35,318 nucleotides of DNA from Streptomyces sp. CoH27 (GCF_020181035.1 NZ_JAIQYY010000003.1:1-35318); one strand, 5' to 3'; shown: positions 25,476 through 33,505, counted from the first letter of the stretch. Numbers and translations are program-made. The notes: generated by a model not told the origin, from the letters alone.

Positions 25476-26387
25476 GTGAACCTGACCCGACTCGACCTCA
25501 ACCTCGTCGTCGCCCTGCGCGCCCTGCTCGAAGAGCGGAACGTCACCCGGGCCGGGCAGCGCGTCGGTCTCAGCCAGCCCGCGATGAGCGCGGCCCTCGC
25601 CCGGCTGCGCCGCCACTTCGACGACGACCTGCTCGCCCGCGTCGGCGGCCACTACGAGCTGACCGCGCTCGGGCAGGTCCTCCTGGACCGCACCACCACC
25701 GCCTACGACGTGCTGGAACGCCTCTTCGCCAGCCAGGCCGACTTCGACCCGGCCCAGGAGAGCCGAGAGTTCCGGCTGGTGGCGTCCGACTACGCGGTGG
25801 CCGTCTTCGGCACCGAACTCGCCCGCGTCGTGCACGAGGAGGCCCCCGGCATCCGGCTCCGCTTCACCCAGACCCAGCCGACCGTCGTCGACGACACCGC
25901 CACCCTGCTCAGCGCCACCGACGGCCTGCTCATGCCGCACGGCGTGATCAGCGACTTCCCCGCCACCGACCTCTACGACGACCGCTGGGTGTTCCTCGTC
26001 ACCGAGGACCATCCGGACGTCGGTGACCGGCTCACCCGCCAGGACCTGGCGAGGCTGCCGTGGGTGACGTACCAGCGCACCTACGACGCGCCCGCCGTAC
26101 GCCAGCTCGGCATGCTCGGCATCGAACCGCGCGTGGAAGTGTCCGTCGACAGCTTCCAGCTCCTGCCCCTGCTGGTCACCGGCACCCGGCGCATCGCTCT
26201 GATCCAGGCACGGCTGGCGCGGATGCTGACGCCGATCGCCGCCGTGCGGGTGGTGGAGCCGCCCTACGAGGCGGTGCCCTTGCGTGAGGCGCTGTGGTGG
26301 CACCCGGTCCACACCCATGACGCGGCCCACATCTGGCTGCGGGAGACGGCCGCGCGGGTCGGCAGCCGGCTGGCCGGCGTCGCGTAG
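25476..26387 (+). CDS. LysR-type transcriptional regulator of the aromatic operon
   Basis: 303 residues from GTG 25476 (NLTRLDLNLVVALRALL...), with CGAGGA eight bases upstream. This start matches the usual LysR N-terminus; an in-frame GTG at 25401 lies inside the likely operator. The winged HTH is at residues ~1-60 (RNVTRAGQRVGLSQPAMSAALARLR); the rest is a periplasmic-binding-like effector domain (REFRLVASDYAVAVFG, GIRLRFTQ, DDRWVFLVTEDHP, LPLLVTGTRRIALIQ). It resembles the NodD/NahR/LinR subgroup in layout. It is divergent from the operon and probably activates it when bound to a pathway intermediate. Confidence 0.92.
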   Translation: MNLTRLDLNLVVALRALLEERNVTRAGQRVGLSQPAMSAALARLRRHFDDDLLARVGGHYELTALGQVLLDRTTTAYDVLERLFASQADFDPAQESREFRLVASDYAVAVFGTELARVVHEEAPGIRLRFTQTQPTVVDDTATLLSATDGLLMPHGVISDFPATDLYDDRWVFLVTEDHPDVGDRLTRQDLARLPWVTYQRTYDAPAVRQLGMLGIEPRVEVSVDSFQLLPLLVTGTRRIALIQARLARMLTPIAAVRVVEPPYEAVPLREALWWHPVHTHDAAHIWLRETAARVGSRLAGVA

Positions 26388-26707
26388 GCGGGAGCCGTAC
26401 GCCGGCGCGTGGAACCTGCGAGAGGGCCGACCGGCCATCGATGCCACCGTCGCGCCGGGAACCGAGGCCGTCATCGATCCGTCGGCAGCGGCGCCGCCCC
26501 ATCCGCACCGTGGATGTGCAGCATCGGCAGTTGCGATGAACCAGGGGATTCCGCCGGGTGGAGGCGCACCGCACAGTGGCGCACACGTCACCGGCCAGCG
26601 CGGCCGCGACGGCACGCGGCCGAGTTCGCCAGGGCACAGCCATGTCTGCCGAGCTGCGCGAACGGCGGTGACGTACGTACCCGTCAGCTGTGGCAGAGGA
26701 ATCCGCC
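26388..26707. other. Gene-free stretch after the LysR gene
   Basis: About 320 bases of mixed sequence. Open frames run through it on both strands, but none has a recognisable family or Streptomyces-like codon use. AGAGGA near 26696 is the ribosome site of the DoxX relic that follows. This marks the change from the intact operon to the eroded region. Confidence 0.4.
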
Positions 26708-26905
26708 ATGCCCGTTCACCGGTCGGACAGCCTGAGGCGTGCCGTCGACGTCGTCCCGGCCCACCGATCCCAGCCAGTCGCGCCAGCTGTCGCACGGCTC
26801 ATCGCCGGAGCCGTCATGATGGTCCACTGCCTCGACAAGCTCGTCGACGGACCGGCCGGGTTTGGCGCGTTCCTGAGTGGTATGAGTGTGCCCGCGCCGA
26901 CCGTC
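26708..26905 (+). pseudogene. DoxX-family membrane protein, N-terminal fragment
   Basis: ATG 26708 with AGAGGA upstream. After a hydrophilic leader the peptide reads ARLIAGAVMMVHCLDKLVDGPAGFGAFLSGMSVPAP, the first helix and loop of DoxX/SURF4-like proteins, which normally continue for ~100 more residues with three further helices. The homology stops at VPAP; the frame then reads through unrelated DNA to 27046. The fragment directly abuts the alpha-galactosidase tail, so a deletion has fused two former genes. Confidence 0.6.
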
Positions 26906-26914
26906 ACCGACGAT

Positions 26915-27294
26915 GCCCACTTCGGTACCGCGTCGCCGACCGGATCGTCCTCGCGGGCCAGGCCCATGGCCAGGGCAAGGGCGTACGGCACCTGGTGCAG
27001 AGGGGAGAGCAGTACCGCCTGCGGCCGCACGGGGACGAGGAGTTGAGCGCCGTACAGTATCTGGCGCCCGACGGCCGTGAGACCGCGGTGATCGTACTGC
27101 GGCACGCACGGCGCTTCGGGCACCGTGATCCCAGCCTGCCCCTGCGTGCCCTCGACCCCTCGGCCCGCTACCGCGACACCGCGACCGGCGCCGTGCACCA
27201 CGGCGCCGTGCTCCTCACCCACGGACTGCCGCTGGACCTGGCAGCGGACGACCACGCCTCCGCGCTCGTCCACCTGGTGCGGGAGCCGAGGTGA
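26915..27294 (+). pseudogene. Alpha-galactosidase (GH36), C-terminal fragment
   Basis: The last ~110 residues of a GH36-type alpha-galactosidase in frame up to the natural stop at 27294: GVRHLVQRGEQYRLRPHGDE, SAVQYLAPDGRETAVIVLRHA, LPLRALDPSARYRDTATGAVHHGAVLLTHGLPLDL and HASALVHLVRE. These form the terminal beta domain. The catalytic barrel with its two aspartates is absent, and just before the match another frame carries a short AHFG piece of the barrel end, so a frameshift is present as well. No activity is expected. Confidence 0.65.
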
Positions 27295-27517
27295 CGGACC
27301 GACTGTTGCGGCCACGTCGACGTGACTCGGGTCGGTGTGCGGCCGCCGCGGGATCCGAGGCAGTTCCATCGGTCTGTCGGCGTCCACCCACGTCGGTCCG
27401 CCTCGGCGGCAGAAGCGGAGTGCACACCGCCGGCCTGGTGCCCACGAGGCCCAGGTTCTCGATGACGTCGCACGTGGAGTGCGTGGCCGGGGCTCCTTTG
27501 GCCCGGCATGGTCTCTC

Positions 27518-28885
27518 TCACCATGTCCAGCCGTGGCCGCCGCTGTTGTGGGAGAGGGCCAGGACGGCGGTGGCCATGGTGAGGTACTGAGTCGGGCGGC
27601 CCTGGCTGAACAGGGCTGCCAGGGCCCAGGCGAGAGCCGTGTACCACGGCATCGACCACGGTGCCGCGAGGACCCAGGCGAAGGCCAGCGCGAACGGCAG
27701 GGCGCCGACAGCGCGTGCGTCCGGAGCGGCTCGGCGGCGGAGCGCCCACGCCAGCGCGAGCATCACCACCGGCCACAGCGCACTGACGATCGCCGCAGTC
27801 GCGCGAGGGCCCAGGACCGCGGTGCCGAACTGATCGAACACCGCCCACAAGGAGGGCGTGGAGACCAGTCGGGAGGCCGCGGAGAGCGGGGCCAGCGCGT
27901 GCGCGCCGTAGGCTGCGTAGAGCGTGGCCAGGGTGAGTGCGGCCGCGCCTGCCTGCCGGGCGGCTGGTCGCCAGGCGCCCGAACGCAGCAGCGGCCAGGC
28001 CAGCCCGACGCCGAACAGGCAGGCACTGACCTTCACGCCGCAGGCGAGGCCGATCAGCCCTCCCACGATCAGGTCGTGGTGCCACCGGGTCGTCCTGCGG
28101 GCGATGTGGATCGCGCAGACGGCCAGGCCCGCGATGAGGGTGTCCAGGTGCCCGCCCGCGACCAGCACGCCGATCAGCAGCGGGTTGACGCTCCACAGCA
28201 GGCCCGCGCGGACCGGATCGTCGGCGGTACGGAGCAACAGGTACCCGGTGCCCACGAAGACGGCGGCGTTCGCGAGCATCAGTGCCCATATGGTCAGCCA
28301 CGGCCGCTCCTGGCCGATGAATGCCGCAGCGCCCTGCCACCACGTCGCCACCGGCCCGTACACGGAAGGTGTGTTCCGCCACGCCTCGCTCACCAGGTGG
28401 GCGTACGCGCCGCCCAGCCGGGCGGGAGTCGTCACGTACGGGTCACCGCCGAGCGCGGCGATACGGCCGTACGCCGCGTAGCTGGCCATGTCCGAGGAGC
28501 CGACCGGGGTGAGGTTGGCGACGGCGAGCGCGGTCAGCGCGCCGAGCCGGAACAGCAGCCGGGCATCGGGCCTCCAGCCCCGCTCATGGGCCTTGAGCAT
28601 GCCCAGCACGCCCCCGCACGACAGCACGATGGCCGCGATCGTGGCCGTCTGGGAGACGGTGCCGGGCATGGCAGGCAGCCGGAGCCAGGAGATCGGTGCC
28701 CTGAGCGTGTTGTGGTTGGGCGCGCTCGCGCCGACCAGAGCGAACAGTGCGAGACCCGCCCCGGCCATCCACACCGCCTGGCGCGGTGTCGGCCGGTCGA
28801 CGACCATCAGCTTCAGTGGGGGAATTCTTCGCATCGGGCCCGCGAGACGCAAAGCCCACTCATCATGGTTCGTCGTCAAGGTCAC
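27518..28885 (-). CDS. Polytopic GT-C glycosyltransferase (MptB/GT87-like)
   Basis: 455 residues with about 11-12 hydrophobic segments. After the first helix there is an extracytoplasmic loop containing SSDMASYAAYGRIAALGGDPYVTTPARL, the acid/aromatic motif of GT-C mannosyltransferases that use polyprenyl-phosphate mannose. Later landmarks are SVYGPVATWWQGAAAFIG, GLLWSVNPLLIGVLVAGGHLDTLI, IGLACGVKVSACL and APWSMPWYTALAWALAAL. It probably adds a hexose to a lipid-linked or cell-wall glycan outside the membrane. The start is uncertain: 28885 has a weak ribosome site, and an internal ATG before RRIPPLKLMVV is possible. It lies 98 bases downstream of the BlaI relic on the same strand. Confidence 0.8.
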   Translation of the reverse strand: MTLTTNHDEWALRLAGPMRRIPPLKLMVVDRPTPRQAVWMAGAGLALFALVGASAPNHNTLRAPISWLRLPAMPGTVSQTATIAAIVLSCGGVLGMLKAHERGWRPDARLLFRLGALTALAVANLTPVGSSDMASYAAYGRIAALGGDPYVTTPARLGGAYAHLVSEAWRNTPSVYGPVATWWQGAAAFIGQERPWLTIWALMLANAAVFVGTGYLLLRTADDPVRAGLLWSVNPLLIGVLVAGGHLDTLIAGLAVCAIHIARRTTRWHHDLIVGGLIGLACGVKVSACLFGVGLAWPLLRSGAWRPAARQAGAAALTLATLYAAYGAHALAPLSAASRLVSTPSLWAVFDQFGTAVLGPRATAAIVSALWPVVMLALAWALRRRAAPDARAVGALPFALAFAWVLAAPWSMPWYTALAWALAALFSQGRPTQYLTMATAVLALSHNSGGHGWTW

Positions 28886-28983
28886 TCTCCGGGTGTTGCT
28901 TCAGCTCGCGGCGAGGACTGCCGTGACGACCGTGCCCGCGCGTGTGGAGCCCTCGCCGCTTCGGGCAGCACGGCCACCGCCGC

Positions 28984-29268
28984 TCACCGCTCCCGCGGCA
29001 GCTCGCCGGGCTGCCGCAGCAGTTCGTTCAGGGCAGGCAGTTCGTCGGCGAACCGGGCGAGCCGGGCCTCGCGGTCCGGGCCGGACTCCAGCGCCTGGCG
29101 CATCCGGCGTGCGGTCATGCCCAGGGCGTACGTCACCGGCGTGTATACGTACGAGCGGTCCTGCTCGGTTCGGGTCAGCACTCCCTTGTCGGGCATCCGC
29201 AGCAGGGCCGGCTTCTCGGCCCCCAGGGTGCCCGGCCGCCGCGTGCGGGCAGCGGGTCCGGAGTTCAC
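28984..29268 (-). pseudogene. BlaI/MecI/CopY-family repressor lacking its winged-helix core
   Basis: 94 residues from GTG 29268, with a strong GGGGAAGGA ribosome site. The C-terminus is that of a BlaI-family repressor: DKGVLTRTEQDRSYVYTPV, GMTARRMRQALESGPDREARLARFADELPALNELL. The N-terminus retains GTLGAEKPALLR, the family's first helix (G-x-LEAEVLAALW). Between them about 35 residues are missing, namely the helix-turn-helix and its approach, while the reading frame is kept. The family is normally ~120-130 residues. DNA binding should be lost, yet dimerisation residues remain, so a dominant-negative or anti-repressor role is conceivable. A palindromic operator lies 42 bases upstream. Confidence 0.65.
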
Positions 29269-29309
29269 GAGTTGGTTTCCTTCCCCTCGACGTCGACAGT
29301 CCCGCAAAA

Positions 29310-29329
29310 TGTCTACGACTGTGTAGACG
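29310..29329. promoter_or_regulatory. Palindromic operator GTCTAC-N6-GTAGAC before the BlaI relic
   Basis: TGTCTAC-GACTGT-GTAGACG lies just upstream of the ribosome site of the truncated BlaI-family gene. BlaI/CopY repressors bind TACA...TGTA-like palindromes in their own promoters, and this fits that class with a wider centre. The same site recurs at 33771. Confidence 0.6.
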
Positions 29330-29670
29330 CCAGCGTGCGGCGCGGCCGAGTCTGCCACGCTCTCCTGTGCACCACGCAACTCCGGTACACGACTCCCGGG
29401 CAGTACCTTCACGGACTCGGCGCCGGTCGCCGCCACCATAGGCGGTACAGTCCGAGGGCCCTGAAGGAGGGCACTTGGCCAGTCGCAGCACCCGGGCGAG
29501 GCGGTCTTGCGCGAGACCCTGATGGCAGCAGCGCAGGCAGGTGTGCGCAGCGGAGTGCGAACAGCGGCGGACGGACGCCGACGTAGACTGCGCTGTCGGC
29601 CGCAGGGGCCAGTCAGGTTGGTGACCCGCGCGCCCATCGGCCCGTGCGGCAGCTTCCTGAGGTGGAAAAC
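29330..29670. other. Divergent gap between the BlaI relic and the FetB-type gene
   Basis: About 340 bases without a recognisable gene. GAAGGAGGG near 29463 followed by a TTG opens only a ~16-residue frame. The FetB-type gene's own ribosome site (GAGGTGG) lies at the right end. No partner ABC ATPase gene or remnant could be identified. Confidence 0.4.
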
Positions 29671-30519
29671 GTGACGTCGAGTGCGGCATCTCTCGTACCG
29701 GTCAACCCAGCCCTCGGCGTCCTGCTCACCGCCCTGCTGCTGGTGGCGGCAGCGGTCGCGGGCTGGTTCCGGCTCGATCCGCACCCGTACAAGAGCCGGG
29801 CCCGGGAGATCCTCCTCGCCGGCTTCCGCGCCGCCGTCCAGCTCGCCGCTGTCTCGGTGGTCATCACCTGGGCCGTCAAGTCAGTGCTGGGGCTCCTGGC
29901 ATTCCTCGTGGTGATGTTCGCGGTGGCCGTGCGCACGGCCGGGCGGAGAATCACCGGCAACCACACCTGGTGGCTGACGGCTGCCCCGATCGCCGCCGGT
30001 GTGCTACCGGTCGTTGTGGCGCTCCTCGCCACCGGGCTCGTCCCGCCGAAGGGCGTCGCTCTGATTCCGGTCACGGGCATCCTCATCGGTGGCGCACTCA
30101 CCGTGACCGTACTCGCCGGACGCCGTGCCCTGGACGAACTGTCGCAGCGTCACGGAGAGGTGGAAGCCGCGATGGCGCTGGGAATCCCGGACCGCGACGC
30201 ACGCATGGAGATCGCACGTCCCGCGGCCTCCGAGGCTCTCCTGCCCGGTCTGGACCAGACCCGTACGGTCGGGCTGGTCACGCTCCCCGGCGCGTTCGTC
30301 GGCATGCTCCTCGGAGGGGCCGGTCCTGTACTGGCCGGAGTGGTGCAGCTGTTCGTCCTCATCGCCCTCATGGCGGTGCAGGCCGTTGCGGTGGTGGTGA
30401 CCCTTGAACTCGTCGCCCGGCACCGTCTGTATCGCCCGGGGCCGGACGCCGGCACGGGTTCCCCGCGCAAGGCCAGAAGGTTTCTCAGGGTTCCGGCGCC
30501 GAGCCGTCCTTCCGAGTAA
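29671..30519 (+). CDS. FetB/UPF0014-type ABC transporter permease
   Basis: 282 residues from GTG 29671 with GAGGTGG upstream. Six to seven membrane helices; signatures SRAREILLAGFRAAVQLAAV, FAVAVRTAGRR, IPVTGILIGGALTVTVLAGRRALDEL, EVEAAMALGIPDRDARMEIARPAASEALLPGLDQTRTVGLVTLPGAFVGMLLGGAGP and ALMAVQAVAVVVTLELVAR. The FetB family (E. coli YbbM) works with the ATPase FetA (YbbL), thought to export iron. The long conserved cytoplasmic block is intact, but no ATPase gene is adjacent, so it must borrow one or be non-functional. It ends in a short basic tail. Confidence 0.85.
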   Translation: MTSSAASLVPVNPALGVLLTALLLVAAAVAGWFRLDPHPYKSRAREILLAGFRAAVQLAAVSVVITWAVKSVLGLLAFLVVMFAVAVRTAGRRITGNHTWWLTAAPIAAGVLPVVVALLATGLVPPKGVALIPVTGILIGGALTVTVLAGRRALDELSQRHGEVEAAMALGIPDRDARMEIARPAASEALLPGLDQTRTVGLVTLPGAFVGMLLGGAGPVLAGVVQLFVLIALMAVQAVAVVVTLELVARHRLYRPGPDAGTGSPRKARRFLRVPAPSRPSE

Positions 30520-30676
30520 AGGCCGGGCCGGCCATGCGCGGTCACCACGAGCGCGATCACGAGCTGCCGGCGTGCACACCGGGTTGACCGGGGACACTTC
30601 GACCCTTGTCCCGGCCTGGGAGGCGCTCGACGCAGCCGAGCCGGGAACCGCGGGACGCCGGTGCGAACGAAGTCGG

Positions 30677-30760
30677 TCACGGATCCAGGCGGTAGCCGTG
30701 TCCTCTGAGTGTGGTGATGCGGACCAGGGTGGCCGACCGGTCCCTGGGCCAGGTGCCGAG
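30677..30760 (-). pseudogene. C-terminal scrap of an OmpR-family response regulator
   Basis: The minus strand from the stop at 30677 reads LGTW...SATLVRITTLRGHGYRLDP. This is the last beta-hairpin (wing) of an OmpR/PhoB-type DNA-binding domain, whose proteins characteristically end in VRG-x-GYRL-x-P. Upstream of this ~28-residue scrap the frame is antisense to the kinase relic. The receiver domain and most of the HTH are gone. Confidence 0.5.
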
Positions 30761-30834
30761 GGCCACGGAGGAACGCCGGCATGGGTCGTTCGCCCAGGCC
30801 GGCCGGCGCTTCGCATGCCTCGCCGGGATGTGCC

Positions 30835-31177
30835 GGACGACCTCTCCGTGCCCGGCGGGCCGGTCACGGAGATCCTCGGCGTCCTGCTGGACAACGCCCG
30901 CGTCCACGGCCGCGGCACGGTCCGTCCGGTCGTACGCGACCTCGACGACGCCCTCGCCCTCGACGTCACCGACGAAGGTGAAGTACCGGGTACGGCGGCC
31001 CGGTTGTTCGACCGCGGTGACAGCGGCGGCGGGCAGGGCATGGGCATCGGCCTCGATCCGGTTCGGGATCCGGCTTTCGCCGTCGGCGGGCGGCTCTCCC
31101 TGACCGGCAGCGCTCCGACCACCCTCACCCTGCTCGTCCCGGTCAGCCGTGCCGGGACGGTGGACGGTACGGCCTGA
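30835..31177 (+). pseudogene. Histidine kinase HATPase fragment
   Basis: The plus-strand frame ending at 31177 shows VTEILGVLLDNARVHGRGTV (N box), LALDVTDEG (G1), ARLFDRGDSGGGQGMGIGL (F and G2 boxes) and GGRLSLTGSAPTTLTLLVPV (terminal strand), i.e. the ATP-binding C-terminus of a sensor kinase. No dimerisation/phospho-acceptor domain or sensor precedes it. It starts a few dozen bases from the response-regulator scrap but on the opposite strand, so an inversion or multiple deletions must have followed loss of an ordinary two-component pair. Its end overlaps the BASS transporter gene by 35 bases. Confidence 0.55.
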
Positions 31178-32279
31178 CGGCCGCAGGCCCGCGGCCTCTC
31201 GTTCTCAGCCCGCCGGCGAAGCGCACGCCGCGCGCCGCGCCCGGGTTCACGACGCGGTTCGCCGCCGTCTTCTGGAGCAGCCCGTAGGCGAGGACCGGAA
31301 GCAGCAGGTGCGGTTTGTCGGGGAGCGCGGCGGTGAGCAGGACGGCGCTCGCACTGCTGTTGTTCATGCCGCAGGCGAGAGTGAGGGAGGAGGCGGCGGG
31401 CGGGTCGAGCCGCAGCACCCGGGCCGCGCACCGGCCCAGGACGAACGACAGCAGGCAGACCGACGCCGCCACGGTCAGCGCGGCGACGAGCAGCAGCGGG
31501 CGCGGCCGGGCGATGAAGGAGCCGAGGGCGCCGCTGGCGTTGACGTACGTCAGGATGAGCGAGCCGGCCAGGGCTGTGGGCACGACCAGCTCCAGCGCCC
31601 GGCTGAGCAGGGACGCGGGCAGGGCCAGCCGGACCAGGATGCCTGTGGCACAGGGCGGAACCACGCCGACGAGGGTGAAACCGCCGCCCGAGGTGTGGAG
31701 GTTCGTGGTGAGAGAGTCGGCGTAGCCGCCGCGCAGCAGCGGGGCCAGGAACTCGATCACCAGGGGCGTGGTGAGCGGGCTGAGCAGGGTGGAGGCGAGT
31801 ACCAGGCCCACCATCGTGGGCTGGTCGCCGTCGCCCTTGCCGGTCCACACGGTCGCGCCCGCGGCGACGGGCATCGTCACGACAAGGATCATCGCCGTGA
31901 CCAGGCCGCTGCCGCCGTCGGTGTCGGGCGTCCGGTGCAGCAGGAACGCGACGAGGGGGATGACCAGCAGCGGGATCGCCAGGTGCAGGGCGAGCCCCGC
32001 GATCAGTGCGCTCGGGCGCCGCAGCACGCGGCCCAGCTCGCGTACGGGGACCTGGAGCCCGGCCGAGAACAGCACCAGCGACAGCAGGCACGGGGCGGCG
32101 GATACCGGCGGGTGGATGACTGGCCCGAGCGGCAGGTCATGCGTGTGGCGCAGCCAGAGGCCGGGACCCGGCACGAACAGAGCACAGACGTAGGACAGCA
32201 GCACAGCCCGGCCCAGCCGGTGCCGCAGCCAGGCGGTCGCGCGGTCAGTGGGCGTGGGAGCGGTGGTGGGGGTGTTCAA
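31143..32279 (-). CDS. Bile acid:sodium symporter (BASS/SBF) family transporter
   Basis: 378 residues with about nine to ten hydrophobic segments. BASS hallmarks: FSAGLQVPVRELGRVLRRPSAL, LVVTMPVAAGATVWTGKGDGD, LVLASTLLSPLTTPLVIEFL, VVPPCATGILVRLALP and the diagnostic SLTLACGMNNSSASAVLL with the unwound crossover helix. Relatives export or import organic anions or pantoate/bile acids with Na+; some act on arsenite. The tail is unusually Arg-rich (RGRGPAAVRPYRPPSRHG) and runs over the kinase relic, which suggests that the natural stop was lost and the protein is extended. It is divergent from the COG4705 gene. Confidence 0.85.
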   Translation of the reverse strand: MNTPTTAPTPTDRATAWLRHRLGRAVLLSYVCALFVPGPGLWLRHTHDLPLGPVIHPPVSAAPCLLSLVLFSAGLQVPVRELGRVLRRPSALIAGLALHLAIPLLVIPLVAFLLHRTPDTDGGSGLVTAMILVVTMPVAAGATVWTGKGDGDQPTMVGLVLASTLLSPLTTPLVIEFLAPLLRGGYADSLTTNLHTSGGGFTLVGVVPPCATGILVRLALPASLLSRALELVVPTALAGSLILTYVNASGALGSFIARPRPLLLVAALTVAASVCLLSFVLGRCAARVLRLDPPAASSLTLACGMNNSSASAVLLTAALPDKPHLLLPVLAYGLLQKTAANRVVNPGAARGVRFAGGLRTRGRGPAAVRPYRPPSRHG

Positions 32280-32407
32280 GGCGACCTTCTTCCGTCAAGT
32301 GGGCAGGCCAGGGACGGAGGGCCGCTATGCGGAGACTGTCTGTGTGCGTACGCATGGCGCCATGGTGCTCGTACGGGACGGGCGGGGTGGGCGAAGCGCG
32401 CCAGCAG

Positions 32408-32439
32408 TCAGGATGCGTTCAGGTGCCCGGTGGCACGGT
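32408..32439 (+). promoter_or_regulatory. TCAGG-N6-TCAGG element and promoter of the COG4705 gene
   Basis: TCAGG at 32408 and again at 32419 (11-bp period), followed by a candidate -10 region CACGGT (32434-32439), 8 bases before the GTG start. The layout is repeated base for base at 33346-33377. With the -10 so near the start codon and no Shine-Dalgarno, the mRNA is probably leaderless. The direct repeat is typical of OmpR-class activators but differs from the Kdp-type element. Confidence 0.55.
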
Positions 32440-32447
32440 CGGACGAC

Positions 32448-33284
32448 GTGACCTATGAATCGTCTGAGAGCAGGGTGGTTTCGGAGGCCGGTCAGGCCCC
32501 CGGTTCGCGCCACCGGCCGCGCTCGATCAAGGTGCCCGAGGTCACCGTCCACTTCTGGATCATCAAGGTGCTGTGCACGACGGTCGGCGAGACCGCGGCG
32601 GACCTGCTGAACGAGAAGGCGGGCCTCGGGCTGACCGGTGTGTCGGTGCTGATGAGTGCCCTGCTGGCCGTCGTCCTGGTGGTCCAGTTCCGCTCCAGCA
32701 CCTACCGGCCGGGCGTGTACTGGCCGGCGGTGGCGCTGATCAGCGCTGTCGGCACGCTGATCAGCGACAACCTCACCGACGCCATGGGTGTGCCGCTGGA
32801 GACGAGCACCGCGGTCTTCGCGATCGTCCTCGCGGTCGTCTTCGTCGTCTGGTACCGGCGCGAGCGAACTCTGTCCATCCACCACGTCGACACCCCCGGC
32901 CGCGAGTCCTTCTACTGGCTGGCGGTGATGTTCACCTTCGCCTTCGGCACCGCGGCCGGTGACCTGGTGTCCGAGCGTATAGACCTCGGCTCCTGGCTGT
33001 CCGCCGTCCTGTTCGCGGCGGCCATCGCGGCCGTGGCCAACGCGCACTTCGCGCTGGGCCTGGACGCGGTGTGCAGTTTCTGGATCGCCTACGTCCTGAC
33101 CCGCCCGCTCGGCGCGTCGATCGGCGACTACCTCTCCCAGCCCACCGGCGACGGCGGCCTCGGCCTGGGCGCCGTGGTGACCAGCACCCTGTTCCTCGCG
33201 GTCATCCTCGGGCTGGTCATCCACCTCTCCGTCACCCGCCGGGACGTCGCCGAACGGGAGCGGGCGACGGGAAACGCGGCCTGA
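32448..33284 (+). CDS. COG4705-family membrane protein, intact copy
   Basis: 278 residues from GTG 32448. After a ~30-residue hydrophilic N-terminus come eight hydrophobic segments forming four repeats. Each repeat has an aromatic start and a G-x4-D motif: VHFWIIKVLCTTVGETAAD, VYWPAVALISAVGTLISD, FYWLAVMFTFAFGTAAGD and FWIAYVLTRPLGASIGD. Between repeats 2 and 3 is a basic loop WYRRERTLSIHHVDT. COG4705 is a widespread family of membrane proteins of unknown function; acidic residues placed symmetrically in helices hint at cation binding (inference). The GTG is chosen because the stub at 33386 has the same N-terminus (MT.E.SES) and promoter spacing. Confidence 0.82.
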   Translation: MTYESSESRVVSEAGQAPGSRHRPRSIKVPEVTVHFWIIKVLCTTVGETAADLLNEKAGLGLTGVSVLMSALLAVVLVVQFRSSTYRPGVYWPAVALISAVGTLISDNLTDAMGVPLETSTAVFAIVLAVVFVVWYRRERTLSIHHVDTPGRESFYWLAVMFTFAFGTAAGDLVSERIDLGSWLSAVLFAAAIAAVANAHFALGLDAVCSFWIAYVLTRPLGASIGDYLSQPTGDGGLGLGAVVTSTLFLAVILGLVIHLSVTRRDVAERERATGNAA

Positions 33285-33306
33285 GCCAGGTGGTCGAGCC
33301 ATGCTG

Positions 33307-33321
33307 CTCGTGTTGCACGAG
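33307..33321 (+). terminator. Short hairpin after the intact COG4705 gene
   Basis: CTCGTG-TTG-CACGAG, perfect 6-bp arms, 22 bases after the stop at 33284 and followed by a G-run rather than a U-run. A modest terminator candidate separating the intact gene from the promoter of the stub. Confidence 0.4.
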
Positions 33322-33345
33322 TGGGGGGAGTGATCAACGGGACAG

Positions 33346-33377
33346 TCAGGATGTGTTCAGGTTCCCACTGGCACAGT
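33346..33377 (+). promoter_or_regulatory. TCAGG-N6-TCAGG element and promoter of the COG4705 stub
   Basis: TCAGG at 33346 and 33357 (11-bp period) and CACAGT at 33372-33377, 8 bases before the ATG at 33386. Spacing is identical to 32408-32439, and much of the sequence between matches as well (AGTCAGGATGYGTTCAGG, TGGCAC-GTCG). Confidence 0.55.
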
Positions 33378-33385
33378 CGAGCACC

Positions 33386-33505
33386 ATGACCCATGAAACA
33401 TCTGAGAGTCCGCTGGTTCCAGAGGTGGGCACCCAGCAAGGATGCCGACGGCGAGCGGTCGCACGGGGGATCGGGCGACGCGAGCTCACGCGCTTTGCAG
33501 GTTGA
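33386..33505 (+). pseudogene. COG4705 N-terminal stub
   Basis: ATG 33386 opens a 39-residue frame starting MTHETSESPLVPEVGTQ, which parallels MTYESSESRVVSEAGQ of the intact gene at 32448. Similarity ends after ~20 residues and the frame stops at 33505 before any membrane segment. The promoter is preserved, so it is probably still transcribed. It marks a duplicated gene whose body was lost or replaced. Confidence 0.6.

Noticed and set aside
27335..29326. 663-residue plus-strand open frame
   Set aside because: Antisense to the GT-C gene and the BlaI relic, with shadow composition.
30004..32091. 695-residue minus-strand open frame spanning the FetB, kinase-relic and BASS regions
   Set aside because: Covers several unrelated genes in the wrong frame; no recognisable motif.
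32291..32300. Lone CGTCAAG upstream of the BASS gene as another Kdp-type box
   Set aside because: No partner half site at 11 bp on either side.
31149..32447. N-terminal extension of the intact COG4705 protein
   Set aside because: Antisense to the BASS gene; the promoter and N-terminus shared with the stub at 33386 fix the start at 32448.
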